Counted from the first letter of the stretch, positions 43,704 to 52,969 are shown. The stretch is DNA of 64,000 bases from Gordonibacter urolithinfaciens (GCF_900199375.1 NZ_LT900217.1:310001-374000); one strand, 5' to 3'. Numbers and translations: made by a program. The notes: a model not told the origin generated them from the letters alone.

Positions 43704-45431
43704 TTACATCTTCGCCGGAGCGGTAACGCCCAGGAGGTCGAGCGACTTCGCCAGCACGATGCGGGTGGCGTCGACGAGCGCGAGTCGCGCGTTCGTAACA
43801 GCCTCCTCCTCGCCGATGACGTGGCAGTTCGTGTAGAACGAGTGGAAGAGCGATGCGAGGTCCTGCGCGTAGTGCGTCAGGCGGAACGCGGCGCGGTCGC
43901 GGGCGGCCTGGGCCACGAGCGGCCCGAAGTCGTCCATCTTGCGCATGAGCGCGAGCTCGGACTCGTGCGTGAGCGGCGAGAGGTCCACGTCGGCGGGAAT
44001 CACCTTCGCAGCCAGCTCGTCCATGCTCATCTCGCCGGCCTCCGCGGCCTCGGCGTCGGCCGGGTCGGCCGCCTTGCGCAGGATGGAGCAGATGCGGGCA
44101 TGCGCGTACTGCACGTAGTACACCGGGTTCGACGCATCCTTCTTCTTCGCCACCTCGATGTCGAAGTCGATGGGCTGGTCGGAGGACTTTGCCAGCATGA
44201 GGTAGCGGGTCGCGTCCACGCCCACCTCGTCGATGAGCTCTTCGAACGTGATCATCTCGCCGGTGCGCTTGGACATGCGCACGGCCTCGCCGTCGCGGAA
44301 CAGGTTCACCAGCTGGCCGAGCATGATCTCGAGCGCGCCCGGCCAGCCCCACGCGGCCAGCATGGCCTCGCAGCGGGCGATGTAGCCGTGGTGGTCGGCG
44401 CCCCAGATGTTGATGAGGTGGTCGAAGCCGCGCTCCATCTTGTTGTAGTGGTACGCCACGTCGCTCATGAAGTAGGTCATCTCGCCGTTGGCCTTGATGA
44501 GCACGCGGTCCTTCTCGTCATCGAACGCGCTCGACTTGAACCAGGTGGCGCCGTCCTTTACGTAGATGTAGCCCTTCTCGTCCATGGCCTCGAGGCTTCG
44601 GTCCACCGCGCTCTTGCCGGTCTCGTCGGGCACGTACAGGCTGCGCTCGCTGAACCAGCACTCGAACGTCGTGCCGAAGCGCTCGGTCACGCGGTGCTGC
44701 TCGGCCAGCTCGTAGGCGTAGGCGCGCTCGCGGAAGTTCTCCATGCGCTCCTTCGGGTCGGCGTCGAGCCACACGTCACCGTCCTCGTCGATGATGGTCT
44801 GCGCGATGTCCTTCACGTAGGAGCCGGCGTAGCACGCCTCGGGCATCTCGACGTCGCGGCCGAGCAGCTGCTGGTAGCGCACGGCCACCGACTCGCCGAA
44901 GTTGTCCATCTGCGTGCCGGCGTCGTTGATGTAGAACTCCTCGAACACGTCGTAGCCCGCGTGGCGCATGACGCGCGCCGTGGCGTCGCCGAGCGCGGCC
45001 CAACGGCCGTGGCCCACGTGCAGGGGGCCGGTCGGGTTCGCCGAGATGTACTCGAGGTTGATCTTGCGCTCGCCCTCCGGGATGGTGCCGCGGCCGAAGT
45101 CGCCCTTCTCGGCGCGCGCCTGGGCGGCCACGCCCTGCAGGGCCGACGGGGCCAGGCGGATGTTGATGAAGCCGGGGCCGGCGATTTCCACGCTCTGCAC
45201 GAGGTCGTTCTCCGGCAGGTGGTCGACGATGATCTGGGCGATCTCGCGCGGGTTCTTCTTGGCGAGCTTGGCCGAGCGCATGGCCACGGTGGACGCCCAG
45301 TCGCCGTTGGCCTCGTCGCGCGGACGCTCAAGCGCCGCCTCGGGAGCCTGCTCGAGCTCGAGCGATCCGTCCTTGCACGCAGCCGCGACGGCCGCGTCGA
45401 TCAGCTGTTCAAGTTGTTCGCGAATTTGCAT
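43704..45431 (-). CDS. argS: Arginyl-tRNA synthetase
   Basis: Class I synthetase charging tRNA-Arg. 575 residues. N-terminal Add1 domain, HIGH variant ANPTGPLHVGHGRWAALGD near residue 130, KMSKS variant VRMSKRTGEMITF near residue 350, and C-terminal anticodon-binding helices (LALMRKMDDFGPLVAQA... FHSFYTNCHVIGEEE). ATG 45431 (MQIREQLEQL) chosen; ATG 45440 sits too close to the AGGA. Close to tRNA-Arg and the arginine deiminase genes, though probably by chance. Confidence 0.96.
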   Translation of the reverse strand: MQIREQLEQLIDAAVAAACKDGSLELEQAPEAALERPRDEANGDWASTVAMRSAKLAKKNPREIAQIIVDHLPENDLVQSVEIAGPGFINIRLAPSALQGVAAQARAEKGDFGRGTIPEGERKINLEYISANPTGPLHVGHGRWAALGDATARVMRHAGYDVFEEFYINDAGTQMDNFGESVAVRYQQLLGRDVEMPEACYAGSYVKDIAQTIIDEDGDVWLDADPKERMENFRERAYAYELAEQHRVTERFGTTFECWFSERSLYVPDETGKSAVDRSLEAMDEKGYIYVKDGATWFKSSAFDDEKDRVLIKANGEMTYFMSDVAYHYNKMERGFDHLINIWGADHHGYIARCEAMLAAWGWPGALEIMLGQLVNLFRDGEAVRMSKRTGEMITFEELIDEVGVDATRYLMLAKSSDQPIDFDIEVAKKKDASNPVYYVQYAHARICSILRKAADPADAEAAEAGEMSMDELAAKVIPADVDLSPLTHESELALMRKMDDFGPLVAQAARDRAAFRLTHYAQDLASLFHSFYTNCHVIGEEEAVTNARLALVDATRIVLAKSLDLLGVTAPAKM

Positions 45432-45655
45432 GGTGCGCATCTTTCCTGTCCGATATCCAAACGGTTGCATATCGGTCGATTCTACCACCTTTTGCCCGCA
45501 CGGAGGACCCGCGCGGCGCCTCCCGGACAAGGCGTGGCTGCTTATGCAGAAAAAGCACACATGACCTCGCAAAAAGCAGGTTCGGTTAAGCGCGCCCCGC
45601 CCGTCGTGCGCCCTGTGGTATCGTAGACGCCTGCACCTTACGGAAAGGAAAAGCC

Positions 45656-46093
45656 ATGGAATACCGGTTCGAGCAGGGAAACTTCGCGGACGCGCGCATC
45701 GTGCGCACGCGCGTGTTCATGGAGGAGCAGGGCTTCGCGAACGAGTTCGACAGCCTCGATGCGCACCCGGCCACCCTCCACGTGACCCTCTACGACGCCG
45801 AGGGCGCGCTCGCGGGCTGCGCGCGCACGTTCCCCGACCCCGAGCACCCCGACGAGCCCGGCCGCTGGGTGTTCGGCCGCCTGGCCGTGCTGCCCGAGGC
45901 GCGCGGCGACGGCCTCGGCGCGGCGCTGCTGGCCGAGTCCGAGCGCCTCGCACGCGAATCCGGGGCCACGGAGATGCACCTGCATGCCCAGTGCCGCGTG
46001 ACCCCGTTCTACGAGCGCCGCGGCTACGAGCAGTACGGCCCCGTTGAGCTGGACGAGCACGTGGAGCACGTCTGGATGCGGAAGGCGCTGTAG
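45656..46093 (+). CDS. GNAT-family N-acetyltransferase
   Basis: 145 residues. The acetyl-CoA-binding motif LAVLPEARGDGLGAALLAES is clear near residue 80; C-terminal VTPFYERRGYEQYGPV is the usual GNAT beta-bulge end, resembling ElaA-like members (RFEQGNFADARIVRTRVFM, EEQGFANEFD). GGAAAGGAAAA precedes ATG 45656. Substrate unknown. Confidence 0.88.
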   Translation: MEYRFEQGNFADARIVRTRVFMEEQGFANEFDSLDAHPATLHVTLYDAEGALAGCARTFPDPEHPDEPGRWVFGRLAVLPEARGDGLGAALLAESERLARESGATEMHLHAQCRVTPFYERRGYEQYGPVELDEHVEHVWMRKAL

Positions 46094-46143
46094 GGCGGAA
46101 TCCGCGCAGGGCGGGCGGTCTGCGCGAAACGCATGCGTGCACC

Positions 46144-46176
46144 TATAAAGGAATCCCCCGCCGAGGCGGGGGATTC
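46144..46176 (-). terminator. Rho-independent terminator of the arginine deiminase operon
   Basis: Perfect 12-bp stem GAATCCCCCGCC (46151-46162) / GGCGGGGGATTC (46165-46176); on the minus strand followed by CTTTATA, about 50 bases past the transporter stop. Confidence 0.75.
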
Positions 46177-46224
46177 CCGAAGCGCGTCGCGAGCGCGCGA
46201 TGCGTCAGCCCAGTGCAGCCGACG

Positions 46225-47847
46225 TTACGCGGCGCCTGGTATGAGCATCATCGCCGCGGTGAGGATGATGATGCAGGCAACGCCCAGCACGATGAACAGC
46301 TTGCCGCCGAACTTAAGCCACGTGGAGTACTCCACCTTAGCAAGCGCCAGGCCGCCCATGATGGCGCCGGACGTGGGGGTGAACAGGTTCACCAGGCCGT
46401 TGCCGGCGCTGAAGATCATGATCATCACGTCGGGCGAGAAGCCGAGCGAGTTCGCCAGCGGGCCCATGATGGGCATGGAAACCGTGGCCATGCCGGACGA
46501 CGACGGGATGAGGAACGACAGCACCACGTAGAGCAGGAACGACATGGGGGCGAATATGATCGCCGACAGGCCGTTCAGCGCGTTGGCCGCATTGTTGAGG
46601 ATCCACATGTCCAGGCCGGTCTCGCCCATGAGCACCGTGATGGAGCGGGCGAGCGCGATGATCAGCACGACGCTCATCATGTCGGCCGCGCCGTTGATGA
46701 AGGCCTTGACGAAGCGGCTCTCGGACACGCCGCCCACCACGCCGATGATCAGCGCCATGATGAGGAACCAGGTGGAAGCCTCGTCGAAGTACCACTGCCC
46801 CAGCGGCAGGCCCGTGAGGAACGCGGACCAGCCCTCGGAGACCTGCTCCTCGGCGGTGACCGTGCCGGTCACGTTGCCGTTGAACGTGAGCTCGCCCTCA
46901 GCCGCGCCCGCATCTGCGGCATCGGCCCACGTCGCAGAGATATCGTCGCCGCTGACCTGGGTCGTTACCTCCTCGGTTGCAGCGCCGGCGTCGAAGATCT
47001 CCACACCGAAGTCGCCCCAGGGGATGAAGCCGATGATCATGACCACGAACGTGAGCGCGAACACGATGAGCGCCCACTTCTGGCGGCCCGTCATGAGCTT
47101 CTGGTTCGGGTTTGCCTCGGCGTCGACCGCCTCCTGCTGCGCCTCGCCGAACTCGGCCTTCATGGTCTCCTGCTCCTGCAGCGACAGGATGGTGGAGCCC
47201 TTGTTGGCCTTGACCTTCTTCGCGTAGCGCATGACGAAGATGATGGAGATTACCAGCGTCACGAGCCAGAGCACGATGCCCAGCAGGATGATGGTGCCCT
47301 GGTTGATGGCGATGCCGCTGCCGGACAGCGAGTCGACCGCCGCGCCGACCGCGAACGGGTTGACCGTCGAGCCGAGCACGCCGCAGCCGGCGCCCAGAAG
47401 GACGACCGCCGCGCCGACGACGCTGTCGAAGCCGGCCGCCACCATAGTGGCCGCCAGCAGCAGGTAGAACGGAACCGTTTCCTCGCACATGCCGTACGTC
47501 GTACCGCCGATGGAGAAGATGAACATCAGGATCGGTATGAGCACGAGTTCGTTGCCCTTGAGCTTCTTCACCAGTGCGGCGATGCCGGCATCCAGCGCGC
47601 CCGTCTCGGTCACGATCCCCAGGAAACCACCCAGGATCAGCACGAACAGGCACACGGGAAGCGCATCGGTGAAGCCCTTGACGGGCGCCGTCGCCACGTT
47701 GGCGATGGTTGCGCCCTCGACTCCCTCAACACCGGCTAAAGACATGGCCACCGTGATCAGAGCAAGTGCAACGAGCATGATGAGCAAAATGGTGAACGAT
47801 GATATAGATCGCTTCTTCTTGCTTTTTTCCTTCGCTTTCTCGGTCAT
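46225..47847 (-). CDS. YfcC-family (basic amino acid) transporter
   Basis: 540 residues. About 12 transmembrane helices of the ion-transporter (YfcC/DcuC/ArcD-like) superfamily: FSIGGTTYGMCEETVPFYLL, the re-entrant PSSSGMATVSMPIMGPLANS and LFTPTSGAIMGGLAL. The unusual piece is an acidic loop of about 60 residues (roughly 47010-46830). As last gene after arcA, arcB and arcC it should exchange arginine for ornithine or citrulline, which is inferred from position. AAAGGAGGGG precedes ATG 47847. Confidence 0.88.
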   Translation of the reverse strand: MTEKAKEKSKKKRSISSFTILLIMLVALALITVAMSLAGVEGVEGATIANVATAPVKGFTDALPVCLFVLILGGFLGIVTETGALDAGIAALVKKLKGNELVLIPILMFIFSIGGTTYGMCEETVPFYLLLAATMVAAGFDSVVGAAVVLLGAGCGVLGSTVNPFAVGAAVDSLSGSGIAINQGTIILLGIVLWLVTLVISIIFVMRYAKKVKANKGSTILSLQEQETMKAEFGEAQQEAVDAEANPNQKLMTGRQKWALIVFALTFVVMIIGFIPWGDFGVEIFDAGAATEEVTTQVSGDDISATWADAADAGAAEGELTFNGNVTGTVTAEEQVSEGWSAFLTGLPLGQWYFDEASTWFLIMALIIGVVGGVSESRFVKAFINGAADMMSVVLIIALARSITVLMGETGLDMWILNNAANALNGLSAIIFAPMSFLLYVVLSFLIPSSSGMATVSMPIMGPLANSLGFSPDVMIMIFSAGNGLVNLFTPTSGAIMGGLALAKVEYSTWLKFGGKLFIVLGVACIIILTAAMMLIPGAA

Positions 47848-47952
47848 GAGAACCCCTCCTTTGAAGAGGATCGAGGTGAATACGTTTGGCGAACGAGAAA
47901 CCTCTTGAACGTACCGGCCGGAAGCATAACCGCCCGGCACGCGGATACCCCT

Positions 47953-47991
47953 CCTGCGGCGGCGAGACGCTTGCGCGTCCGCCGCCGCAGG
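47953..47991 (-). terminator. Large hairpin between arcC and the transporter gene
   Basis: CCTGCGGCGGCGAGACGC (47953-47970) pairs with 47975-47991 around a TTGC loop, apart from one bulge. No T-run. Probably an mRNA-processing or partial-termination element that sets transporter versus enzyme levels. Confidence 0.55.
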
Positions 47992-47998
47992 TAAAACA

Positions 47999-48952
47999 CT
48001 AGGCCGTGATAACCGTGCCCGTCTTGCCCTTCAGGCCGTCGGCAGCGCACTCGAGCGAGGTGATGAGCGCCTTGCCCTCGGGATGCTGCTGCACGAACTC
48101 GATGCAGGCCTCGACCTTCGGCAGCATCGAGCCGGGCGCGAACTGGCCCTCCTCGATGTACTTCTGGGCCTCGGCAACCGTCATGGAGTTGAGCTCCTGC
48201 TGCTCGGGCGTGTTGAAGTTGATGCACACCTTCTCCACGGCCGTGAGGATGACCAGCATGTCGGCCTTGAAATCGGCGGCCAGCTTGGCGCTGGAGCGGT
48301 CCTTGTCGATGACGGCCGGCACGCCATGGTAGCTGTCGTCCTTCTCGATGACCGGAACGCCGCCGCCGCCCGTGGAGATGACGATGTAGCCGTCGTCCAT
48401 GAGGTCCTTGATGGCGTCGAACTCAACGATGCGCTGCGGCTTCGGGGAGGCCACTACCTGGCGCCAGCCGCGGCCGGCGTCTTCCTTGTAGGTGTAGCCG
48501 GTCTCCTCGGCGCGCTTCATGGCCTCTTCCTCGGTGAGGAAGGCGCCCACGGGCTTCGTCGGGTTCTGGAACGCCGGGTCCTCCGGGTAGACGACCGTCT
48601 GCGTCACGATGCAGGCCGTGGAGCGCATGATGCCGCGGCGCTTCATATCGTTCAGGATGGCCTGCGACAGCTGGTAGCCGATGTAGCCCTGGCTCATGGC
48701 GCCGCACTCGGGGAACGGCATGGCCGGCGTCTTGCCGTCATGCGTGGAGGCGTAGTCGAACGCGTTGTTGATCATGCCGACCTGCGGGCCGTTGCCGTGG
48801 GAGACCACGACGTTGATGCCCTCGGCCACCATGTCAACGATGTGCTCGGCCGTGTTCTTCACCAGCTCCAGCTGCTCCTGGGGCGTGTTGCCCAGGGCGT
48901 TGCCGCCGAGCGCGATGACCACGGACTTGCCTTCGCCTTTCTGGTATGCCAT
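47999..48952 (-). CDS. arcC: Carbamate kinase
   Basis: Third step of the arginine deiminase pathway: carbamoyl phosphate plus ADP gives ATP, CO2 and NH3. 317 residues. Amino-acid-kinase fold with VVIALGGNALGNTPQEQ, VVVSHGNGPQVGMINNA and ISTGGGGVPVIEKDDS. Starts 27 bases downstream of arcB on the same strand; AGGAGACGAAC precedes ATG 48952. Confidence 0.96.
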   Translation of the reverse strand: MAYQKGEGKSVVIALGGNALGNTPQEQLELVKNTAEHIVDMVAEGINVVVSHGNGPQVGMINNAFDYASTHDGKTPAMPFPECGAMSQGYIGYQLSQAILNDMKRRGIMRSTACIVTQTVVYPEDPAFQNPTKPVGAFLTEEEAMKRAEETGYTYKEDAGRGWRQVVASPKPQRIVEFDAIKDLMDDGYIVISTGGGGVPVIEKDDSYHGVPAVIDKDRSSAKLAADFKADMLVILTAVEKVCINFNTPEQQELNSMTVAEAQKYIEEGQFAPGSMLPKVEACIEFVQQHPEGKALITSLECAADGLKGKTGTVITA

Positions 48953-48979
48953 AGTTCGTCTCCTTTCTCCAGCTCGTGC

Positions 48980-49975
48980 TTAGGAGAGCGTGGCGTACAT
49001 GACGGCCTTGATGGTGTGCATGCGGTTCTCGGCCTCGTCGAACACCTTGGACTGCGTGGACTCGAACACCGCGTCCTCGACCTCCATCTCGGTCACGCCG
49101 AACTGCTCGGCGATCTCGGCGCCGATGGTGGTCTTGGTGTCGTGGAACGACGGCAGGCAGTGCATGAAAATGGCGTCCGGAGAGGCCATGGCCATGACTT
49201 CCTTCGTCACGCGGTAGGGCTCCAGCAGCTTGATGCGCTCGGCCCAGAGCTCGGCCGGCTCGCCCATGGACACCCAGATGTCGGTGTAGATGACGTTGGC
49301 GCCCGTGCAGGCCTCCTTCACGTCCTCGGTCAGCGTGATGGTGGCGCCGGTCTCGGCGGCAACCTCACGGCACTGGGCCACGAGGTCGGCCTTCGGCATA
49401 CGGGCCTCGGGACCGCAGGCCACGAAGTGCAGGCCCAGCTTCGCGCACACGACCATGAGCGAGTTCGCCACGTTGTTCTCGGCGTCGCCCATGAACACGA
49501 ACTTCAGGCCCTTGAGGCCCTGCGGGAAGTTCTCCTCGACCGTCAGCATGTCGGCGATCATCTGCGTGGGATGGAACTCGTTGGTCAGGCCGTTCCACAC
49601 CGGCACGCCGGCGTTGGCGGCCAGGTCCTCGACGATCTCCTGGGAGAAGCCGCGGTACTCGATGCCGTCGTACATGCGGCCGAGCACGCGGGCGGTGTCC
49701 TCGATGGACTCCTTCTTGCCCATCTGGGAGCTGCCGGGATCGAGGTAGGTGACGCCCATGCCGAGGTCCATGCCGCCCACCTCGAACGCGCAGCGCGTAC
49801 GGGTGGAGGTCTTCTCGAACAGCAGGACGATGTTCTTGCCTTCGAGGTAGCGATGGGGGGTACCCGTCAGTTTCAGGTTCTTGAACTCTTTGGACAGCTT
49901 GATGAGGTAGCGGATCTCGTCAGGCGTGAAATCCAGCAGCTTCAGGAAGTTGCGTCCGCTCAGGCTCGTGGGCAT
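48980..49975 (-). CDS. arcB: Ornithine carbamoyltransferase (catabolic)
   Basis: Splits citrulline to carbamoyl phosphate and ornithine in the deiminase pathway. 331 residues. Carbamoyl-phosphate loop [20 protein letters not shown], second substrate motif and the C-terminal MHCLPSFHD with its active-site Cys. Lying between arcA and arcC argues for the catabolic (ArcB) role over anabolic ArgF; sequence alone cannot separate them. AAAGGAATG leader before ATG 49975. Confidence 0.95.
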   Translation of the reverse strand: MPTSLSGRNFLKLLDFTPDEIRYLIKLSKEFKNLKLTGTPHRYLEGKNIVLLFEKTSTRTRCAFEVGGMDLGMGVTYLDPGSSQMGKKESIEDTARVLGRMYDGIEYRGFSQEIVEDLAANAGVPVWNGLTNEFHPTQMIADMLTVEENFPQGLKGLKFVFMGDAENNVANSLMVVCAKLGLHFVACGPEARMPKADLVAQCREVAAETGATITLTEDVKEACTGANVIYTDIWVSMGEPAELWAERIKLLEPYRVTKEVMAMASPDAIFMHCLPSFHDTKTTIGAEIAEQFGVTEMEVEDAVFESTQSKVFDEAENRMHTIKAVMYATLS

Positions 49976-50074
49976 GATTCATTCCTTTCGTCGTTCTTTG
50001 CCAAGTTTTCCTACCGTGTGAACCGTGCAGGCGGGCGTCGCCAAGTTGAAACCGCCCGCCTCTTTTCAGCCTTC

Positions 50075-50102
50075 GAGGGGAACCCGCCTCGGGGCTCCCC
50101 TC
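50075..50102 (-). terminator. Hairpin between arcA and arcB
   Basis: Stem GAGGGGAaCCCG pairs with CGGGgCTCCCCTC (50075-50102) within the 180-base arcA-arcB gap. Lacks a T-run, so likely attenuation or processing of the arc mRNA. Confidence 0.45.
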
Positions 50103-50155
50103 TCCGCTGGAAAGACAAAGGGTTGCGGCCCGGTGCGCCCCGGGCCCCGGCGCTG

Positions 50156-51373
50156 CTAGTCCTCGCGCCAGATGGGCATGCTCATGCAGCGTGGGCCGCC
50201 ACGGCCGCGGGACAGCTCGGCGGAGGGGATCACGATCAGCTTGATGCCCTTCTCCTCGAGCACCTTGTTCGTCACGTCGTTGCGCTCGTACACGCAGACC
50301 GTGCCGGGGGCGATGCACAGCGTGTTGCTGCCGTCGTTCCACTGCTCGCGCTCGGCCGCGATGCGGTCGCCGCCGCCGCAGGGGATGAGCTCCACCGGCA
50401 TGCCGACGTACTTCTCGAGGATGTCCTCGAGCTTGCCGGTCATCTCCTTGACCTTGATGCCCTCGCCCTCGGGGGTGATCTCGAACACGGTCAGCGGGCC
50501 CATGATGCCCGGATGGATGGTGAACTTGTCCGTGTCGATCTGGGTGAACACCGTGTCGAGGTGCATCATGGCGCGGTTGTTCGGGATGTTGAACGCCAGG
50601 ATGGTGTCGATGGGGCTGGTCTCGTCGTTGAAGATGTTATGCGCCAACGCGTCGATGGCGTCGGGCTCGGTGCGCTGCGAGATGCCCACAGCGAGCACGT
50701 GGTCGTTGATGTTGAGGATGTCGCCGCCCTCGATGTGGAACGTGTTGTAGCGGCTGTAGTACTGGGGGACGTCCTTGAAGTCCGGGTGGTACTTGAAGAT
50801 GTACTCGCCGTAGATGGTCTCGCGGTTGCGCGTGACGGAGTACATGCGGTTGATGGACACGCCGTTGCCGATCATGGCGAAGTTGTCGCGCGTGAAGTAC
50901 AGGTTCGGCATGGGGGCGACGACCATCTTGGAGGCCTCGGACACGAGATCCACCAGCGAGTTGGACTTGTCGGTGTGGAGCTCGGTGAGGTTGATGCCCT
51001 CCATCGTCTTCAGCACGAGGTCCTTGTTCTCGGGATAGTTGTCGTTCAGGTAGTCGAAGATGATCTTCTGGTAGCGGTCGGTGCGGATGCCGGCTTCCTC
51101 GATGAACTGCTTCAGGAAAGTCTCGCGCACGTCGGGGTTCTGGTCGAGCACTTCGGTCATGAGATCCTCGAGATACACGACCTCCACGCCGTTGTCGCGC
51201 AGAGCCTGGGCGAACGCGTCATGCTCCTCCTGGGCGACCTTCAAGAACGGGATGTCGTCGAACAGCAGCTCTTCCAGCGTGTTCGGCGTCAGGTTCAGAA
51301 GCTCTTTGCCCGGGCGGTGCAGCAGGACTCGCTTTAAAGGCTTGATCTCGCTTTTAACGTTGACACCAGCCAT
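50156..51373 (-). CDS. arcA: Arginine deiminase
   Basis: Hydrolyses arginine to citrulline and ammonia, cytoplasmic. 405 residues. N-terminal KPLKRVLLHRPGKELLNLTP, substrate-binding Asp/Glu in FHIEGGDILNINDH, and catalytic Cys in the C-terminal GRGGPRCMSMPIWRED. First gene of arcA-arcB-arcC-transporter on the minus strand, which yields one ATP per arginine. ATG 51373 has AGGAGGG five to seven bases upstream. AT-richer leader with TTCACAT repeats upstream suggests regulated expression. Confidence 0.97.
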   Translation of the reverse strand: MAGVNVKSEIKPLKRVLLHRPGKELLNLTPNTLEELLFDDIPFLKVAQEEHDAFAQALRDNGVEVVYLEDLMTEVLDQNPDVRETFLKQFIEEAGIRTDRYQKIIFDYLNDNYPENKDLVLKTMEGINLTELHTDKSNSLVDLVSEASKMVVAPMPNLYFTRDNFAMIGNGVSINRMYSVTRNRETIYGEYIFKYHPDFKDVPQYYSRYNTFHIEGGDILNINDHVLAVGISQRTEPDAIDALAHNIFNDETSPIDTILAFNIPNNRAMMHLDTVFTQIDTDKFTIHPGIMGPLTVFEITPEGEGIKVKEMTGKLEDILEKYVGMPVELIPCGGGDRIAAEREQWNDGSNTLCIAPGTVCVYERNDVTNKVLEEKGIKLIVIPSAELSRGRGGPRCMSMPIWRED

Positions 51374-51567
51374 TGCAACCCTCCTTTTCTTTATGCATTT
51401 TCCAGATTTTCGGCCTCGAGGGCATCCGTTGCGCACCGTCTGCCCGCTCGATGACCCCAAAATCGCACGGTTCGATTCGAATTGCAACCACAATTTCGCA
51501 ACAAAACCGGACCCCGTTTGATATCGGGTGCTTTTTCGGTGAACGGTTGCTTTTAGATGACCTCTTA

Positions 51568-51585
51568 TTCACATTTTCTTCACAT
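51568..51585. promoter_or_regulatory. Direct repeat TTCACAT upstream of arcA
   Basis: TTCACAT at 51568-51574 and 51579-51585, 11 bases apart (one helical turn), about 200 bases upstream of the arcA ATG, in an AT-rich patch. Could be a tandem site for an ArgR/CRP-type regulator; the factor is unknown. Confidence 0.35.
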
Positions 51586-51884
51586 ACACTTTACTGCGAC
51601 GGAGCGGTAAATCGAACGGAACAGCGCTTTTTCGACCCGACTGCAGGGCGACCGTCCCCCCACCCTGCGACACGCTGATAAATGGGAATGCATAAACGAG
51701 GCCAAAGATGCATTCTTAGCGCAAACGGCTCATCGATGGGCCGCCTGCTGGGCGGACACGGCGAGGGCTTCCGCTCTTCCACTTGGTGAAGCTCGCATGA
51801 AACGAGGTTTTCACGTGCGGTTTCTCCACAGAGGGGGCTTCGTCGGCCTTTCTCGGCTCCGCAGGATGCACGCGCGCGTTTTAC

Positions 51885-51890
51885 GGTATA
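51885..51890 (+). promoter_or_regulatory. Probable -10 of tRNA-Arg
   Basis: Perfect TATAAT ending 20 bases before the tRNA; no clear -35. Confidence 0.5.
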
Positions 51891-51910
51891 ATACCGATGC
51901 CGAAGCAAAC

Positions 51911-51986
51911 GCGCTCGTGGCTCAATGGATAGAGCAACGGACTTCTAATCCGTCGGTTGCAGGTTCGAGTCCTGCCGGGCGCACCA
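51911..51986 (+). tRNA. tRNA-Arg (UCU)
   Basis: Acceptor GCGCTCG/CGGGCGC (one G-T pair), anticodon loop CTTCTAA in stem ACGGA/TCCGT gives UCU, T-loop GGTTCGAGTCC, encoded CCA. Confidence 0.97.
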
Positions 51987-51995
51987 GGAATCACC

Positions 51996-52027
51996 AGCCG
52001 CCTCCCCCTCGGAAGGCGGCTTTTTTT
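51996..52027 (+). terminator. Rho-independent terminator of tRNA-Arg
   Basis: Stem AGCCGCC (51996-52002) / GGCGGCT (52015-52021) followed by TTTTTTT. Confidence 0.92.
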
Positions 52028-52429
52028 ATGCCTGTTTGAAAAAATTTTAAAGTATATCATAAGTTTTGTATTTTTGAGAATTTTTTTGCCATCTGGTTTC
52101 CGATCCTCTGCCCTGCCGAAACCTTGCACCCCTTCTCGCGGCGCACCCGCCGACGCGCGCCGCACCGACGCGACAGCCATGCAGCTTGCCAGCTCCGGTT
52201 TCCAGGCCGCCCAGCCCTCGGCTTCCACCCCGGCCCCCCGCCGTATGCCGTCCTGTGCGCATCCCTCGCAAAGGGGCGGACGCCCCTTTGCTTTATCTTA
52301 ATAAAGTAAACCGCTCGGCAACAAGTTGGCCCTCGGCTGCAAACAAATCGGACTGCTCGCCTATGATAAAGTTTCCGTTCATATATATCGTCGAGGCCGC
52401 TTGCTCGAGCGATGAGGAAAGGAACGTCT
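52028..52429. other. Intergenic region before the glutaredoxin gene
   Basis: About 400 bases, very A+T-rich at 52030-52095, otherwise ordinary. Contains the isolated terminator-like hairpin at 52268-52291. I see no credible gene feeding that hairpin. Confidence 0.4.
52268..52299 (+). terminator. Isolated terminator-like hairpin
   Basis: Perfect 11-bp stem GCAAAGGGGCG (52268-52278) / CGCCCCTTTGC (52281-52291) followed by TTTATCTT. No protein gene is evident upstream; it could end a small RNA or be a second stop for tRNA-Arg transcripts. Confidence 0.6.
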
Positions 52430-52672
52430 ATGCCTTATCTGGAAGACCACACCCTGTACTACAAGAAATCGTGTCCTTACTGCCAGAAAGTGCTGCGTTT
52501 CATGCAGGACAACAAGATCAACCTGGATATGCGCGACACGCTCCAGCCCGGCAACCAGAACGACCTCATCCACATCGGCGGCAAGAAGCAGGTTCCCTGC
52601 CTCGTCATCGGCAGCAAGCCGATGTACGAGTCCGACGACATCATCGCCTACCTGCGCGGGAAAGCAGGCTGA
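52430..52672 (+). CDS. Glutaredoxin-like protein
   Basis: 80 residues, a minimal glutaredoxin. Active site KKSCPYCQKVLRFMQ with CPYC near residue 15, cis-Pro in KKQVPCLVIG, and the glutathione-loop-like ESDDIIAYL. AGGAAAGGA precedes ATG 52430. Since actinobacteria of this type often lack glutathione, it may use mycothiol-like or thioredoxin-type reductants instead (inference). Stands alone. Confidence 0.92.
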   Translation: MPYLEDHTLYYKKSCPYCQKVLRFMQDNKINLDMRDTLQPGNQNDLIHIGGKKQVPCLVIGSKPMYESDDIIAYLRGKAG

Positions 52673-52761
52673 GCGCGGCATACCGCGAAACCCAAGCTAC
52701 CAAGCGCCCTGCGTCGAGCCAGACCGAATCCAGCTTGCGCCAATCCCCCAACCCCGGCAAT

Positions 52762-52793
52762 CGAAAACGGCCCCGCCAATTGGTAGGGCCGTC
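52762..52793 (-). terminator. Rho-independent terminator of tRNA-Gly
   Basis: Stem ACGGCCC (52767-52773) / GGGCCGT (52786-52792); on the minus strand ends in TTTTC. Confidence 0.8.
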
Positions 52794-52802
52794 GTGTTTC
52801 CG

Positions 52803-52876
52803 TGGAGCGGGTGACGGGAATCGAACCCGCGTCATGAGCTTGGAAGGCTCAGGTTCTACCATTGAACCACACCCGC
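52803..52876 (-). tRNA. tRNA-Gly (UCC)
   Basis: Acceptor GCGGGTG/CACCCGC, anticodon loop CTTCCAA in stem TGAGC/GCTCA gives UCC, T-loop GGTTCGATTCC, encoded CCA. 74 bases. Confidence 0.97.
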
Positions 52877-52969
52877 GTAACGCGGCGATTATTGTACCGC
52901 AAGATGGCCCCCTGCGAGCGAGAATATCGAGCATCCAAGTAAAACCCGGAAGATGCGGAGGTATCCGCC

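Larger units (their letters stand above)
51374..51910. other. Long intergenic region upstream of arcA
   Basis: 537 bases between arcA (minus) and tRNA-Arg (plus), noticeably A+T-richer at 51440-51600. It holds TTCACAT repeats at 51568-51585 and a TATAAT for the tRNA. No credible gene; it probably carries the regulatory region of the arc operon. Confidence 0.5.

Noticed and set aside
51591-51908. A 105-codon minus-strand frame upstream of arcA
   Set aside because: Arg/Ser/Pro-rich, no ribosome site, overlaps the tRNA-Arg promoter; unlikely to be a protein.
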